From NCBI GenBank assembly GCA_035286745.1, contig DATECU010000155.1, forward strand, positions 1-21,954: 21,954 nt of DNA, written 5' to 3'. A model generated the notes under the pieces. The model had not been told where the DNA came from. It saw only the letters and a list, made by a program, of their open reading frames with translations, and ran no database searches. Within the stretch, counting starts at the first letter, position 1. Each line of letters begins with the position of its first letter. Origin of the DNA: DATECU01 sp035286745 (GTDB taxonomy: Bacteria > Acidobacteriota > Vicinamibacteria > Fen-336). Below, one piece after another: positions 7,905 through 14,344 of this stretch. A program made the translations under genes and the position numbers.

Positions 7905-7933
7905 AGGCTAGGGCGGCAGCATTCGGCTGTCAA
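7905..7933 (-). promoter_or_regulatory. Sigma70-type promoter of the nucleotidyltransferase gene, leaderless
   Basis: Minus strand TTGACA (7933-7928), a 17-base spacer, then TAGCCT (7910-7905). The -10 ends five bases before the ATG at 7899, so transcription would begin at or next to the start codon. The perfect -35 and exact spacing argue for function; the -10 keeps only the first, second and last consensus bases. Confidence 0.55.
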
Positions 7934-7972
7934 CGGCGGATGCAACCACGCCCCAACCTCTCGCCGCCTGTC

Positions 7973-8001
7973 GTAGCTGAGAGCTGAGAGCTGACGGCTA
8001 C
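7973..8001. repeat. Intergenic AGCTGAG tandem repeat
   Basis: Three near-perfect 7-base units AGCTGAG (7975-7994) bounded by GTAGC and GCTAC, which can pair. On the minus strand it reads as repeated CTCAGCT. Similar CTCAGC-rich stretches occur at 10841-10879 and 12253-12265. Confidence 0.6.
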
Positions 8002-8025
8002 CACTCTCGACCGCCGTCGGTTAGG

Positions 8026-8058
8026 CGTACTACAGCAGACCACGCAGCGCGTAGTACG
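8026..8058 (-). terminator. Inverted repeat at the end of pit
   Basis: CGTACTAC (8026-8033) pairs perfectly with GTAGTACG (8051-8058) around a 17-base loop that includes the pit stop codon. There is no T-tract, so an intrinsic terminator is only a weak possibility. Confidence 0.25.
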
Positions 8059-9025
8059 ACCCTGCCGCCACCAGGGCCGAGAGGGGGATGGTGAGGACCC
8101 AGGCCCAGACGATGCGTCCGGCCATGCCCCAACGAACCGCGGACAGCCGCCGGGTGGCGCCCACACCCACAATGGCTCCGGTGATGGTGTGGGTGGTGGA
8201 GACCGGGATCCCGCCCAAGGTGGCCGCCACCAGGGTGATGGCGCCCGAGGTCTCGGCGCAGAAGCCGCCAAACGGTTGCAGCTTGGTGATCTTGGTGCCC
8301 ATGGTCTTGACGATGCGCCAGCCGCCGAACATGGTGCCGAAAGCGATGGCGGCGTGGCTGATCAAGACCACCCACAGCGGGACCTCGAACTTCTTCAGGT
8401 GGCCGGAGGCGACCAGGATCCCGGTGATGATGCCCATGGTCTTCTGGGCATCGTTCCCGCCGTGGCCGAGACTGTAGAGCCCGGCGGAGACGAGCTGGAG
8501 CTTCCGAAACAGGCGATCCAGGCGGAACGGATGCCAGCGCCGGAAGATCCAGGTCACCGACACCATGAGCGAGAAGCCCAGCAGGGCGCCGATGGTCGGA
8601 GCTAGCACGATGAAGACCAGGGTCTTGGTCCAGCCGGAGATGAGGATGGCGGCGAATCCGGCCTTGGCCACCGCGGCCCCCGCATAACCGCCGATGAGCG
8701 CGTGGGACGAGGAGACGGGCAGGCCGTAGTACCAGGTGAAGAGGTTCCAGGCGATGGCCCCAATCAGGCCCGCCAACACCACATCATGGCTCACCACCGA
8801 GAGGTCGATCATCCCCTTGCCGATGGTCTTGGCGACGTGGGTGCCCAGCACAAAGGCGGCCACGAAGTTGAAGAAGGCCGCCCACAACACGGCTTTCTGG
8901 GGGGCGAGGACCCGAGTGGAGACCACGGTGGCGATGGAGTTCGCCGCGTCGTGGAAGCCGTTCAGGAAGTCGAAGGTGAGGGCGACCAGGATGATGAAGA
9001 CGATGAGGGCGGTGTCGTGCGACAT
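8030..9025 (-). CDS. pit: Inorganic phosphate transporter, PiT family
   Basis: Integral membrane protein of 331 residues, with about ten hydrophobic segments. The two inverted-repeat signature boxes are present: NGFHDAANSIATVVSTR (22-38) and LGHGGNDAQKTMG (186-198), plus GLPVSSSHALIGG (101-113) and its counterpart GGIPVSTTHTITG in the C-terminal half. PiT proteins import phosphate with a cation at low affinity. ATG 9025 is chosen over an earlier in-frame start that would overlap the DUF47 gene and add a charged, non-conserved segment. The gene follows the DUF47 gene by 17 bases, the usual pairing, and is presumably under the Pho box upstream of that gene. Confidence 0.95.
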   Translation of the reverse strand: MSHDTALIVFIILVALTFDFLNGFHDAANSIATVVSTRVLAPQKAVLWAAFFNFVAAFVLGTHVAKTIGKGMIDLSVVSHDVVLAGLIGAIAWNLFTWYYGLPVSSSHALIGGYAGAAVAKAGFAAILISGWTKTLVFIVLAPTIGALLGFSLMVSVTWIFRRWHPFRLDRLFRKLQLVSAGLYSLGHGGNDAQKTMGIITGILVASGHLKKFEVPLWVVLISHAAIAFGTMFGGWRIVKTMGTKITKLQPFGGFCAETSGAITLVAATLGGIPVSTTHTITGAIVGVGATRRLSAVRWGMAGRIVWAWVLTIPLSALVAAGSYYALRGLL

Positions 9026-9042
9026 GGGAGGGCCCGTCGGGC

Positions 9043-9696
9043 TCAGGCGTTCTTGAGCACCACGTTGCCGAGAACGTGGGTGAAGTCCTTGCAGGCGTCG
9101 CAGGCCTCCTCGAGGCCGTCGTAGACTTCCTTCCACTTCAGGATCTCGATCGGGCTCCGGGGCCCGTCGGTCTTGAAGAGGTTGGCGATCACCGTGTTGT
9201 AGAGTGTGTCCCCCTGGTTTTCGAGCTCGGAGACCCGCACCATCGACTCGTGGATCCGGGCTTCGTTGGCGAGATCCCAGACCAGGCCGGTGGCTCGATC
9301 GATCTCCTCCGCCATGGCGACCAGGATCTGGGCGAAGCGGAGCAGGGCTTCCGGTGTCTCGGACAGCTCGAAGATCACCAGGTACTGGGCCACGCCCTCC
9401 AGGTAGTCGAGGATGTCGTCGAGGTCGGAGGCCAACGACCGGATGTCCTCGCGGTCGAAGGGCGTGATGAAGGTGGTGTTGAGGGCCTCGAAGATCTGGC
9501 GGGTGATCTGGTCGCCGTCGTGCTCGATGGCCTTGAGCTCGACCACCTTGATCCGCCGCTCTTGCAGGCTGCCGCAGTGCCCGATCTCAGAGAAGAGCCG
9601 GGCCGCCTTGAGCAGGTTTTGGGTGTCCTTGGAGAGCAGCTCGTGGAAGCGCTCCTCCTTGGGCATGAACCACTTGATGATGCTGTCGGCACGCAT
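9043..9696 (-). CDS. DUF47 PhoU-like protein, Pit partner
   Basis: All-helical protein of 217 residues that begins MRADSIIKWFMPKEERF, a typical DUF47 start, and continues with helices rich in acidic residues: ELKAIEHDGDQITRQI, LASDLDDILDYLEG and KWKEVYDGLEEACDAC. The paired E/DxxxD motifs are the PhoU-type metal-binding positions. DUF47 proteins are encoded next to pit genes and are thought to regulate or assist phosphate uptake. ATG 9696 has GGAGGT upstream at a rather long 12-base spacing; a TTG at 9720 is in frame but lies on the Shine-Dalgarno side and is less likely. It is the first gene of the two-gene operon. Confidence 0.93.
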   Translation of the reverse strand: MRADSIIKWFMPKEERFHELLSKDTQNLLKAARLFSEIGHCGSLQERRIKVVELKAIEHDGDQITRQIFEALNTTFITPFDREDIRSLASDLDDILDYLEGVAQYLVIFELSETPEALLRFAQILVAMAEEIDRATGLVWDLANEARIHESMVRVSELENQGDTLYNTVIANLFKTDGPRSPIEILKWKEVYDGLEEACDACKDFTHVLGNVVLKNA

Positions 9697-9732
9697 GGGG
9701 GGTTCTGACCTCCGTGACAAGACTGCGGCTTT

Positions 9733-9764
9733 TCTACAGGATTCCTGTGACAGCCGTGTGACAG
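9733..9764 (-). promoter_or_regulatory. Pho box with -10 element upstream of the DUF47-pit operon
   Basis: On the minus strand CTGTCAC (9764-9758) and CTGTCAC (9753-9747) are direct repeats spaced by exactly 11 bases, with ACGG between them. This is the PHO-box architecture recognised by PhoB/PhoP-type regulators (two CTGTCAT-like heptamers per 22 bp). TGTAGA (9738-9733) lies eight bases further down as a possible -10. A third half-site TTGTCAC (9720-9714) is in phase, three 11-bp turns further. Direct sequence evidence is strong; regulation by phosphate limitation is inferred. Confidence 0.75.
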
Positions 9765-9851
9765 CCGACTACGGGCCCCGATCCTATCACGCCCCTCCCG
9801 CGCGGGAGCGGGCCGGCCGCGGCCGTGCGACCTTGCGGCCGGCCGGCCGCC

Positions 9852-9877
9852 GGCCGGACGGCCGGACGGCCGGACGG
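9852..9877. repeat. GGCCGGAC 8-bp tandem repeat
   Basis: Three perfect GGCCGGAC units plus two bases, inside a longer CCGG-rich tract (9835-9880) between the divergent DUF47 and epimerase-like genes, just upstream of the -35 of the latter. Confidence 0.7.
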
Positions 9878-9882
9878 AGGGC

Positions 9883-9911
9883 TGGACGCGCGGGCACCCG
9901 CGGCGTATAAC
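9883..9911 (+). promoter_or_regulatory. Promoter of the NDUFA9-like gene
   Basis: TGGACG (9883-9888), a 17-base spacer and TATAAC (9906-9911), matching the sigma70 consensus in four and five of six positions. The start codon is 22 bases beyond the -10, with GGAG as a possible ribosome binding site. Confidence 0.5.
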
Positions 9912-9933
9912 AGCCGGAAGCGGAGATCGGCCC

Positions 9934-10830
9934 ATGCGCGTTGTGGTCGCTGGCGGGACCGGCTTCATCGGCAGGGAAGTCGTGCGGCAGCTCTTGGAGC
10001 CGGGCACCGACCAGGTCACGGTGACCACCCGCGACCCCGACCGCGATCTCTGGGGAGGCCGGGTGCGGCTCGTGCAGGCCTTCGCCGGGGACCCGGTCAG
10101 CCTGGGGCGGGCTTTCCAGGGCGCCGACGTCGTGGTCCAGGCCATCCAGTTCCCCAACCACCCTGTGGAAGACCCCTCGCGGGGCTGGACGTACCTGGAG
10201 GTGGACGGCCGCGGGTCCTCGGTCGCGGCCCAAACGGCCAAGAAGCTGGGCGTCCGCCGCTTCGTCTACCTTTCGGGCGCCGGCGCCGGCCAGGGCCGGC
10301 CCCAGCCCTGGTATCGGGCCAAGGATCAGGCCGAGGCCGCCATCCGCGAGACCGGGATGGAGTTCGTCTTCCTCCGACCCTCCTGGGTCTACGGACCCGG
10401 CGACCGCAGCATGAGCCGCTTCGTGTCCTTCTGTAGGTACCTACCGGTGGTTCCGGTGATTGGCGACGGCCAAGCCCCCTGCTGGCCGGTTCTGGTGGAG
10501 GATCTGGCCCGGGCCGTGGTCGACTGCGTTAAGCGTGAGGAGGAGGCGGGGAAGGCGCTGGAGGTGGGTGGACCCGAGCGGCTCACCATGGACGACGTGG
10601 TCCACACCATCGCTCGCGTCCTGGGCAAGCGGCGGCTGATCCTCCATCACCCGGTGGGTCTCATGAAGCTGGTGGCGCGGGCGATGCTGTTGCTGCCCAA
10701 CCCCATCCTCTCCCCGGGTGCTGTGGACTTCGTCACCCAGGTGGTGGAGATGGACCCCAGGCCCGCCGCCCACTTTCTGGGCCTGCGCTTCCGAACCCTG
10801 GAGCAGGGGCTCAGGGGGTACCTGGGCTAG
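9934..10830 (+). CDS. NAD(P)-binding atypical SDR, NDUFA9-like / epimerase fold
   Basis: Protein of 298 residues that starts with the dinucleotide-binding loop AGGTGFIG (6-13) after a beta strand, followed by DVVVQAIQFPN and VRRFVYLSGAGAG, and by the active-site-like WYRAKDQAE, where the Tyr and Lys are closer together than the classical YxxxK. SWVYGPGD and the C-terminal substrate-side helices complete the fold. Members of this atypical SDR group include complex I subunit NDUFA9 and quinone- or sugar-related reductases, and many have no known substrate. It stands alone, divergent from the phosphate operon, with ispH downstream 186 bp away under its own promoter. The substrate cannot be told. 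Confidence 0.85.
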   Translation: MRVVVAGGTGFIGREVVRQLLEPGTDQVTVTTRDPDRDLWGGRVRLVQAFAGDPVSLGRAFQGADVVVQAIQFPNHPVEDPSRGWTYLEVDGRGSSVAAQTAKKLGVRRFVYLSGAGAGQGRPQPWYRAKDQAEAAIRETGMEFVFLRPSWVYGPGDRSMSRFVSFCRYLPVVPVIGDGQAPCWPVLVEDLARAVVDCVKREEEAGKALEVGGPERLTMDDVVHTIARVLGKRRLILHHPVGLMKLVARAMLLLPNPILSPGAVDFVTQVVEMDPRPAAHFLGLRFRTLEQGLRGYLG

Positions 10831-10850
10831 CCGTCGGCTCTCAGCACTCA

Positions 10851-10879
10851 GCCGGAAGTGGCAGCACTCAGCTTCCGGC
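10851..10879. terminator. Hairpin downstream of the NDUFA9-like gene
   Basis: GCCGGAAG (10851-10858) and CTTCCGGC (10872-10879) form a perfect 8-bp stem with a 13-base loop, 20 bases after the stop. There is no T-run. The same tract carries repeated CTCAGC motifs shared with other gaps in this window. Confidence 0.35.
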
Positions 10880-11004
10880 AACCGGCGTTCAGCTGCGGCG
10901 AGGGCGACGGACGCGCTCCAGCCTCGCGCGCGTCCGTGGCTGACAGCTGATTGTGCGCCGACCGCTGTGGCCCCGCAGACGGCTGTCGTTCCCCCCGCCT
11001 CTGC

Positions 11005-11010
11005 TATGCT
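11005..11010 (+). promoter_or_regulatory. -10 element of ispH, leaderless
   Basis: TATGCT, four of six consensus bases, ends six bases before the GTG at 11017, so transcription would start on the start codon. The -35 region (CTGTCG, 16-base spacer) is poor. No Shine-Dalgarno sequence precedes the GTG, which agrees with a leaderless message. Confidence 0.4.
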
Positions 11011-11016
11011 GTCTTG

Positions 11017-12252
11017 GTGACCTCCACCTACTTCCAGAAGGGCTTCAACCTCAAGGCCACCGTCGCCCCCATCCTGGCCGAGAACTACGCCAGCCGGGTG
11101 GTCGACCGGCTGAAGGCCCTGGGCTACGTCGCCCGCGCCGGCGACATCACCCTGAAGCTGGCCCGCGAGTTCGGGTTCTGCTACGGCGTCGACCGCGCGG
11201 TCGAATACGCCTACGAGACCCGCGAGAAGTTCCCGGACCGGAGGGTCTTCCTGTGCGGTGAGATCATCCACAACCCCGACGTGAACGGGCGCTTGCAGGA
11301 GATGGGAATCACCATCCTGCCCGACTCCAAGGATCCCCTGGTGCGCTACTCCGACATCGACGGCGGCGACGTGGTCATCCTCCCGGCGTTTGGCGTTACG
11401 GTAGCGGAGCTTCAGATCCTGCGCGACAAGGGCTCGGTGCTGGTGGACACCACCTGCGGCAGCGTGCTCAACGTGTGGAAGAACGTCCACAAGTACGCTC
11501 GCGAGGGGTTCACCGCGGTCATCCACGGTAAGCACTACCACGAGGAGACCAAGGCCACCGCCTCCCAGGCGCTCACCCATCCTGGCGGGCAGTTCCTGTG
11601 CCTGCGCGACAAGGACGAGACGGCGGCCGTCTGCGGTTTCGTGCGCGGGGAAGTCGCCGGCGCCGTGCTCCGGGAGCGCTTTGCCCACGCCGCCAGCCCC
11701 GGCTTCGATCCCGAGCTACACCTGGCCCGCATCGGCCTCGCCAACCAGACGACCATGCTGATGTCGGAAAGCCTGGCCATTCAGGAGATGCTCCGCGCCG
11801 CCTACCGCGACCGCTACGGTGATGCCGAGCTGCCCCAGCGCTTCCACGCCTTCGACACCATCTGCTCCGCCACCCAGGACCGCCAGGACGCGGTGCTCAC
11901 CATGCTGGAGGAGGGCGGGCTCGACCTGATGGTGGTCATCGGCGGCTACAACAGCAGCAACACCCAGGCGCTGGCCCGCATTTGCGCCGAACGGATGCCC
12001 ACCTACCATATCAACGAGGCTGCGTGCATCGAGGAAGGCTCCATCCGCCATCGCTTGGTGGGGGCCCACCAGGATGTGCGGGCAGAGGGCTTCTTGCCTG
12101 CGGGCCCGGTCCGCATTGGGCTCACCGCCGGGGCCTCGACCCCCAACAACGTGGTGGGGGACGTGATCAAGCGCCTGCTGGGCCTGCGGCGACTAACGCC
12201 CGACCATCTGCACGCGGCCGACCGGGAGCTCGGTCTGTCCCCGCCGCCGTAG
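11017..12252 (+). CDS. ispH: 4-hydroxy-3-methylbut-2-enyl diphosphate reductase, long (plant/cyanobacterial) type
   Basis: Last enzyme of the MEP isoprenoid pathway; reduces HMBPP to IPP and DMAPP with an iron-sulfur cluster. Protein of 411 residues. The three cluster cysteines are visible in EFGFCYGVDRAV (Cys55), VDTTCGSVLNVW (Cys147) and FDTICSATQDRQ (Cys283). Substrate-binding motifs are EIIHNPDVN (82-90), HGKHYHEETKAT (170-181), GGYNSSNT and TAGASTPNN. An N-terminal extension of about 50 residues (STYFQKGFNLKA onward) and the overall length match the plant/cyanobacterial branch and not the roughly 310-residue proteobacterial one. GTG 11017 follows a TTG and a -10 box; no earlier start is needed. 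Confidence 0.96.
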   Translation: MTSTYFQKGFNLKATVAPILAENYASRVVDRLKALGYVARAGDITLKLAREFGFCYGVDRAVEYAYETREKFPDRRVFLCGEIIHNPDVNGRLQEMGITILPDSKDPLVRYSDIDGGDVVILPAFGVTVAELQILRDKGSVLVDTTCGSVLNVWKNVHKYAREGFTAVIHGKHYHEETKATASQALTHPGGQFLCLRDKDETAAVCGFVRGEVAGAVLRERFAHAASPGFDPELHLARIGLANQTTMLMSESLAIQEMLRAAYRDRYGDAELPQRFHAFDTICSATQDRQDAVLTMLEEGGLDLMVVIGGYNSSNTQALARICAERMPTYHINEAACIEEGSIRHRLVGAHQDVRAEGFLPAGPVRIGLTAGASTPNNVVGDVIKRLLGLRRLTPDHLHAADRELGLSPPP

Positions 12253-12266
12253 CGCTCAGCTACGGC
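12246..12266 (+). terminator. Stem-loop at the end of ispH
   Basis: GCCGTAGC and GCTACGGC form a perfect 8-bp stem with the loop GCTCA; the TAG stop lies inside the 5' arm. The stem is stable and GC-rich but has no U-tract, so factor-independent termination is uncertain. Confidence 0.4.
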
Positions 12267-12345
12267 AGGCCCGAGAGGCTGGAGCGGCAACGTCCGGCCC
12301 ATGGGCCCGCGGCATGAAAACTGCCACGGCCGGCCCACAACGAAC

Positions 12346-12822
12346 ATGGCGACCCCTTGCGAGCGGCTTACCAACTACCTCCGCCAGAGGGGCGTAGATA
12401 GCATCCCGATGACCTTCGTGGAGCTGGAGGGGGTGCGGGGCAAGGCACTGCCAGCCTCGGCCCGCAGGCACGCTGCCTGGTGGAGCAACACGCGGCCCCA
12501 CGCCCGCTGCTGGACCGCTGCGGGTTACAGGGTGGCGCACGTCAGGCTCACCGACGAGACGTTCACCTTCGTGCGACTGGCAAGGGCGTCTTCGCAAATC
12601 TCCCCGCTAAGGGCACCCGACATCCCTGGCCAGCCGTGCAGCTCCTGGTCGACCTGGACCGCGAGTTCGAGAAGGGCATCGCCGCGTGCGCGAAGAGGGC
12701 CATCTTCACCGGCCCCAGCGTGCACTTCTACGAGCGCACGGTGCGGATGGTCAGGGAGGCCGCCTCGCTTCGTGACCTCGCGGATAGCGAGCTGTTCTGC
12801 GACTACGTGTACGCAACGCTGA
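12346..12822 (+). CDS. DUF7662-like small protein, 3' end probably frameshifted
   Basis: The first 75 or so residues (MATPCERLTNYLRQRG, MTFVELEGVRGKALP, SARRHAAWWSN, AGYRVAHVRL, ETFTFVR) match the pattern of the small DUF7662 domain: a helical start, a GxxLPxSAR box followed by WW, and a terminal beta strand. Such proteins usually end shortly after the final strand. Here the frame runs on for about 80 Ser/Arg/Pro-rich residues that are simply the shadow of the next gene in another frame. A lost stop or frameshift near 12575-12610 is therefore likely. Function is unknown; it opens the defence-like island after ispH. Confidence 0.5.
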   Translation: MATPCERLTNYLRQRGVDSIPMTFVELEGVRGKALPASARRHAAWWSNTRPHARCWTAAGYRVAHVRLTDETFTFVRLARASSQISPLRAPDIPGQPCSSWSTWTASSRRASPRARRGPSSPAPACTSTSARCGWSGRPPRFVTSRIASCSATTCTQR

Positions 12823-13355
12823 CCGCCTGGGGTATGCACCGCATGGGGGAGCGCGTCGCCGCGAAGCTCACCGCCTACAAGAAGTTCTAAGTCGCTGTGC
12901 ACTCGCTCCTGAAGGAAGTCGACGACCTGAGGGGGATGAGCGTTTGCGACTTGACTGAGGAGGACACCGCTGCCGTGACGGCTCGACTCGCCAAGCTTGC
13001 CGGGACAACCGGCATCACAGCCTCGGACGCACCCCTTGTCGCGAACACGAAGACCCTTCATCTCCTGCTGCCAGACCTCGTCCCGCCCATCGACCGCACG
13101 TACACTTGTCGCTTCTTCTTCGGCCGCATGCAGCCACCCGGTAGCGCTGCCGAGGTGTTCAGGCGCATCTACCCCCCGTTGGCAGCCCTCGCCAAGCGTC
13201 ATGAGGTTGCCGTTAGGAAGGCGACGGGCACATACATCTGCCTCGGGCACGCGAAGGCACTCGACAACGCCATCGTCGGCTTCGTGCTCAACCACCCGGA
13301 GCGCTTCGGCGGCAAGTCCGGGCAGGCTGTGGATGGCGATCAGGACTCTTCGTAG
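12636..13355 (+). pseudogene. Interrupted gene of a conserved unnamed family (in-frame TAA)
   Basis: One continuous frame is broken only by a TAA at 12888-12890. The first part (about 84 codons) holds FTGPSVHFYERTV and DYVYATLTAWGMHRMG; the second (from GTG 12897) holds APLVANTKTLHLLLP, PPIDRTYTCRFFFG and HAKALDNAIVG. Together they look like a single soluble protein of roughly 235 residues. I recognise the motif set as a widespread hypothetical family but know no function for it. The true N-terminus is unclear; GTG 12636 is the first plausible start in frame, and it overlaps the tail of the DUF7662-like ORF. The stop could also be a sequencing error or a split into two genes. Confidence 0.55.
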
Positions 13356-13524
13356 ACCCCGGCGATCGGGGGAACACCAGGGAGTGGGCTCGACCACAGC
13401 GGATCCGGTCGCCGAGGACGCGGAACGCCATCCTCCCGCGCGCTCCCGCGGAGGCATTTCCTGGGGCAGGCCTCAATCTGGGTGGTCGCCGGCCTTCCGA
13501 ATATCCCAGGCCGCGTCACAAGGA

Positions 13525-14343
13525 CTACGCCGTCCCGAGGATCTCGCCGAGGCCGTACTCGCAAGCGCGCTGTACGTTTTCGGGCGCAAGCCGCCGGTCC
13601 TGCGGAATCCGGGCGGCGTTGCGGATCGTGTCCGTCACCTCGGCGAACAGCTCCTGAGCGATCGCTTCGGCCCTCTTGGCTGTGGGCGCCGCCATGGTGG
13701 GGCGAACGACCTCAACCCACAGACGGCTCAGCTCACCCAGCGAGGCACCGAACAACTCCAGCGTGTCATGGATGTAGAGGACGTCCTGAGCCTTCTTGTC
13801 GCTCGTGCGACTCGAGTGGATGAGCAGCTTCTGAACGATGAAGCTCGTCGGGTTTGGCAAGAACAGGTCCAGGTCGGCGGCGATTGGCACTCCTCTCTCC
13901 CGTCCCACCCGCACGTTCCACGGCTCAACAAGCAGGAGCTCCAGGTACCGCATCTTCTGTGCCGTGATGCCGGCCTTTGTTACGGTGGCGTCAGGCTTCC
14001 CATTGCGCTTCGTTCCGCTGCCGGAGAGAGGAGTCAGGAACTCCGCATAGAAGCCGTCGTGTTCCTCGCCGAGGCCGTAGTGCGTCGCTGGCGGCGCGTC
14101 GTCCCCGAAGAACTCCTCGGTGAAGCCGGCTTCCACCAACGCTGCGCGGACGTTGCCAGCCAGTGCCACGTCGGGGGAGAAGGCGAGGTCGGTATCGCGC
14201 GTGCGCGGGGCTAAATGGTCGGGCGGTTTGGCCAGGCGATGGAACCGATGGAGCCGGTGCGCCCAGCCGCCAACTACTACCAGCTGGCCGAGCCACGGCT
14301 GGAGCGCCGTGACGAGACGGGCAAAGGCCTCCCTGTCCTCCAC
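13525..14343 (-). CDS. GSU2403-type nucleotidyltransferase-fold protein, AbiEii-like partner
   Basis: Protein of 272 residues. LVVVGGWAHRLHR (21-33) supplies the GG of the nucleotidyltransferase fold and TRDTDLAF (48-55) the DxD metal site (Asp50, Asp52). Then come YGLGEEHDGFYAEFLTPL, AGITAQKMRYLELLLV, PNPTSFIVQKLLIH and DKKAQDVLYIHDTLELFG, a conserved set that fits the GSU2403/NTP_transf_8 family and resembles the layout of AbiEii toxins. The GTG start lies one base after the stop of the AbiEi-like gene and has GGAGGG upstream; earlier in-frame codons overlap that gene. An operon with an AbiEi-like regulator suggests a type IV-like toxin-antitoxin role, inferred and not proven. Confidence 0.75.
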   Translation of the reverse strand: MEDREAFARLVTALQPWLGQLVVVGGWAHRLHRFHRLAKPPDHLAPRTRDTDLAFSPDVALAGNVRAALVEAGFTEEFFGDDAPPATHYGLGEEHDGFYAEFLTPLSGSGTKRNGKPDATVTKAGITAQKMRYLELLLVEPWNVRVGRERGVPIAADLDLFLPNPTSFIVQKLLIHSSRTSDKKAQDVLYIHDTLELFGASLGELSRLWVEVVRPTMAAPTAKRAEAIAQELFAEVTDTIRNAARIPQDRRLAPENVQRACEYGLGEILGTA

Positions 14344-14344
14344 G

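Noticed and set aside
9835..9880. CCGG-rich tract as a CRISPR-like or iteron array
   Set aside because: Units are only 8 bp, contiguous and without spacers; it is simple-sequence expansion between divergent genes.
13355..13525. Possible small gene between the interrupted gene and the GSU2403-type gene
   Set aside because: No frame has a plausible start, ribosome binding site and composition; nothing supportable was seen.
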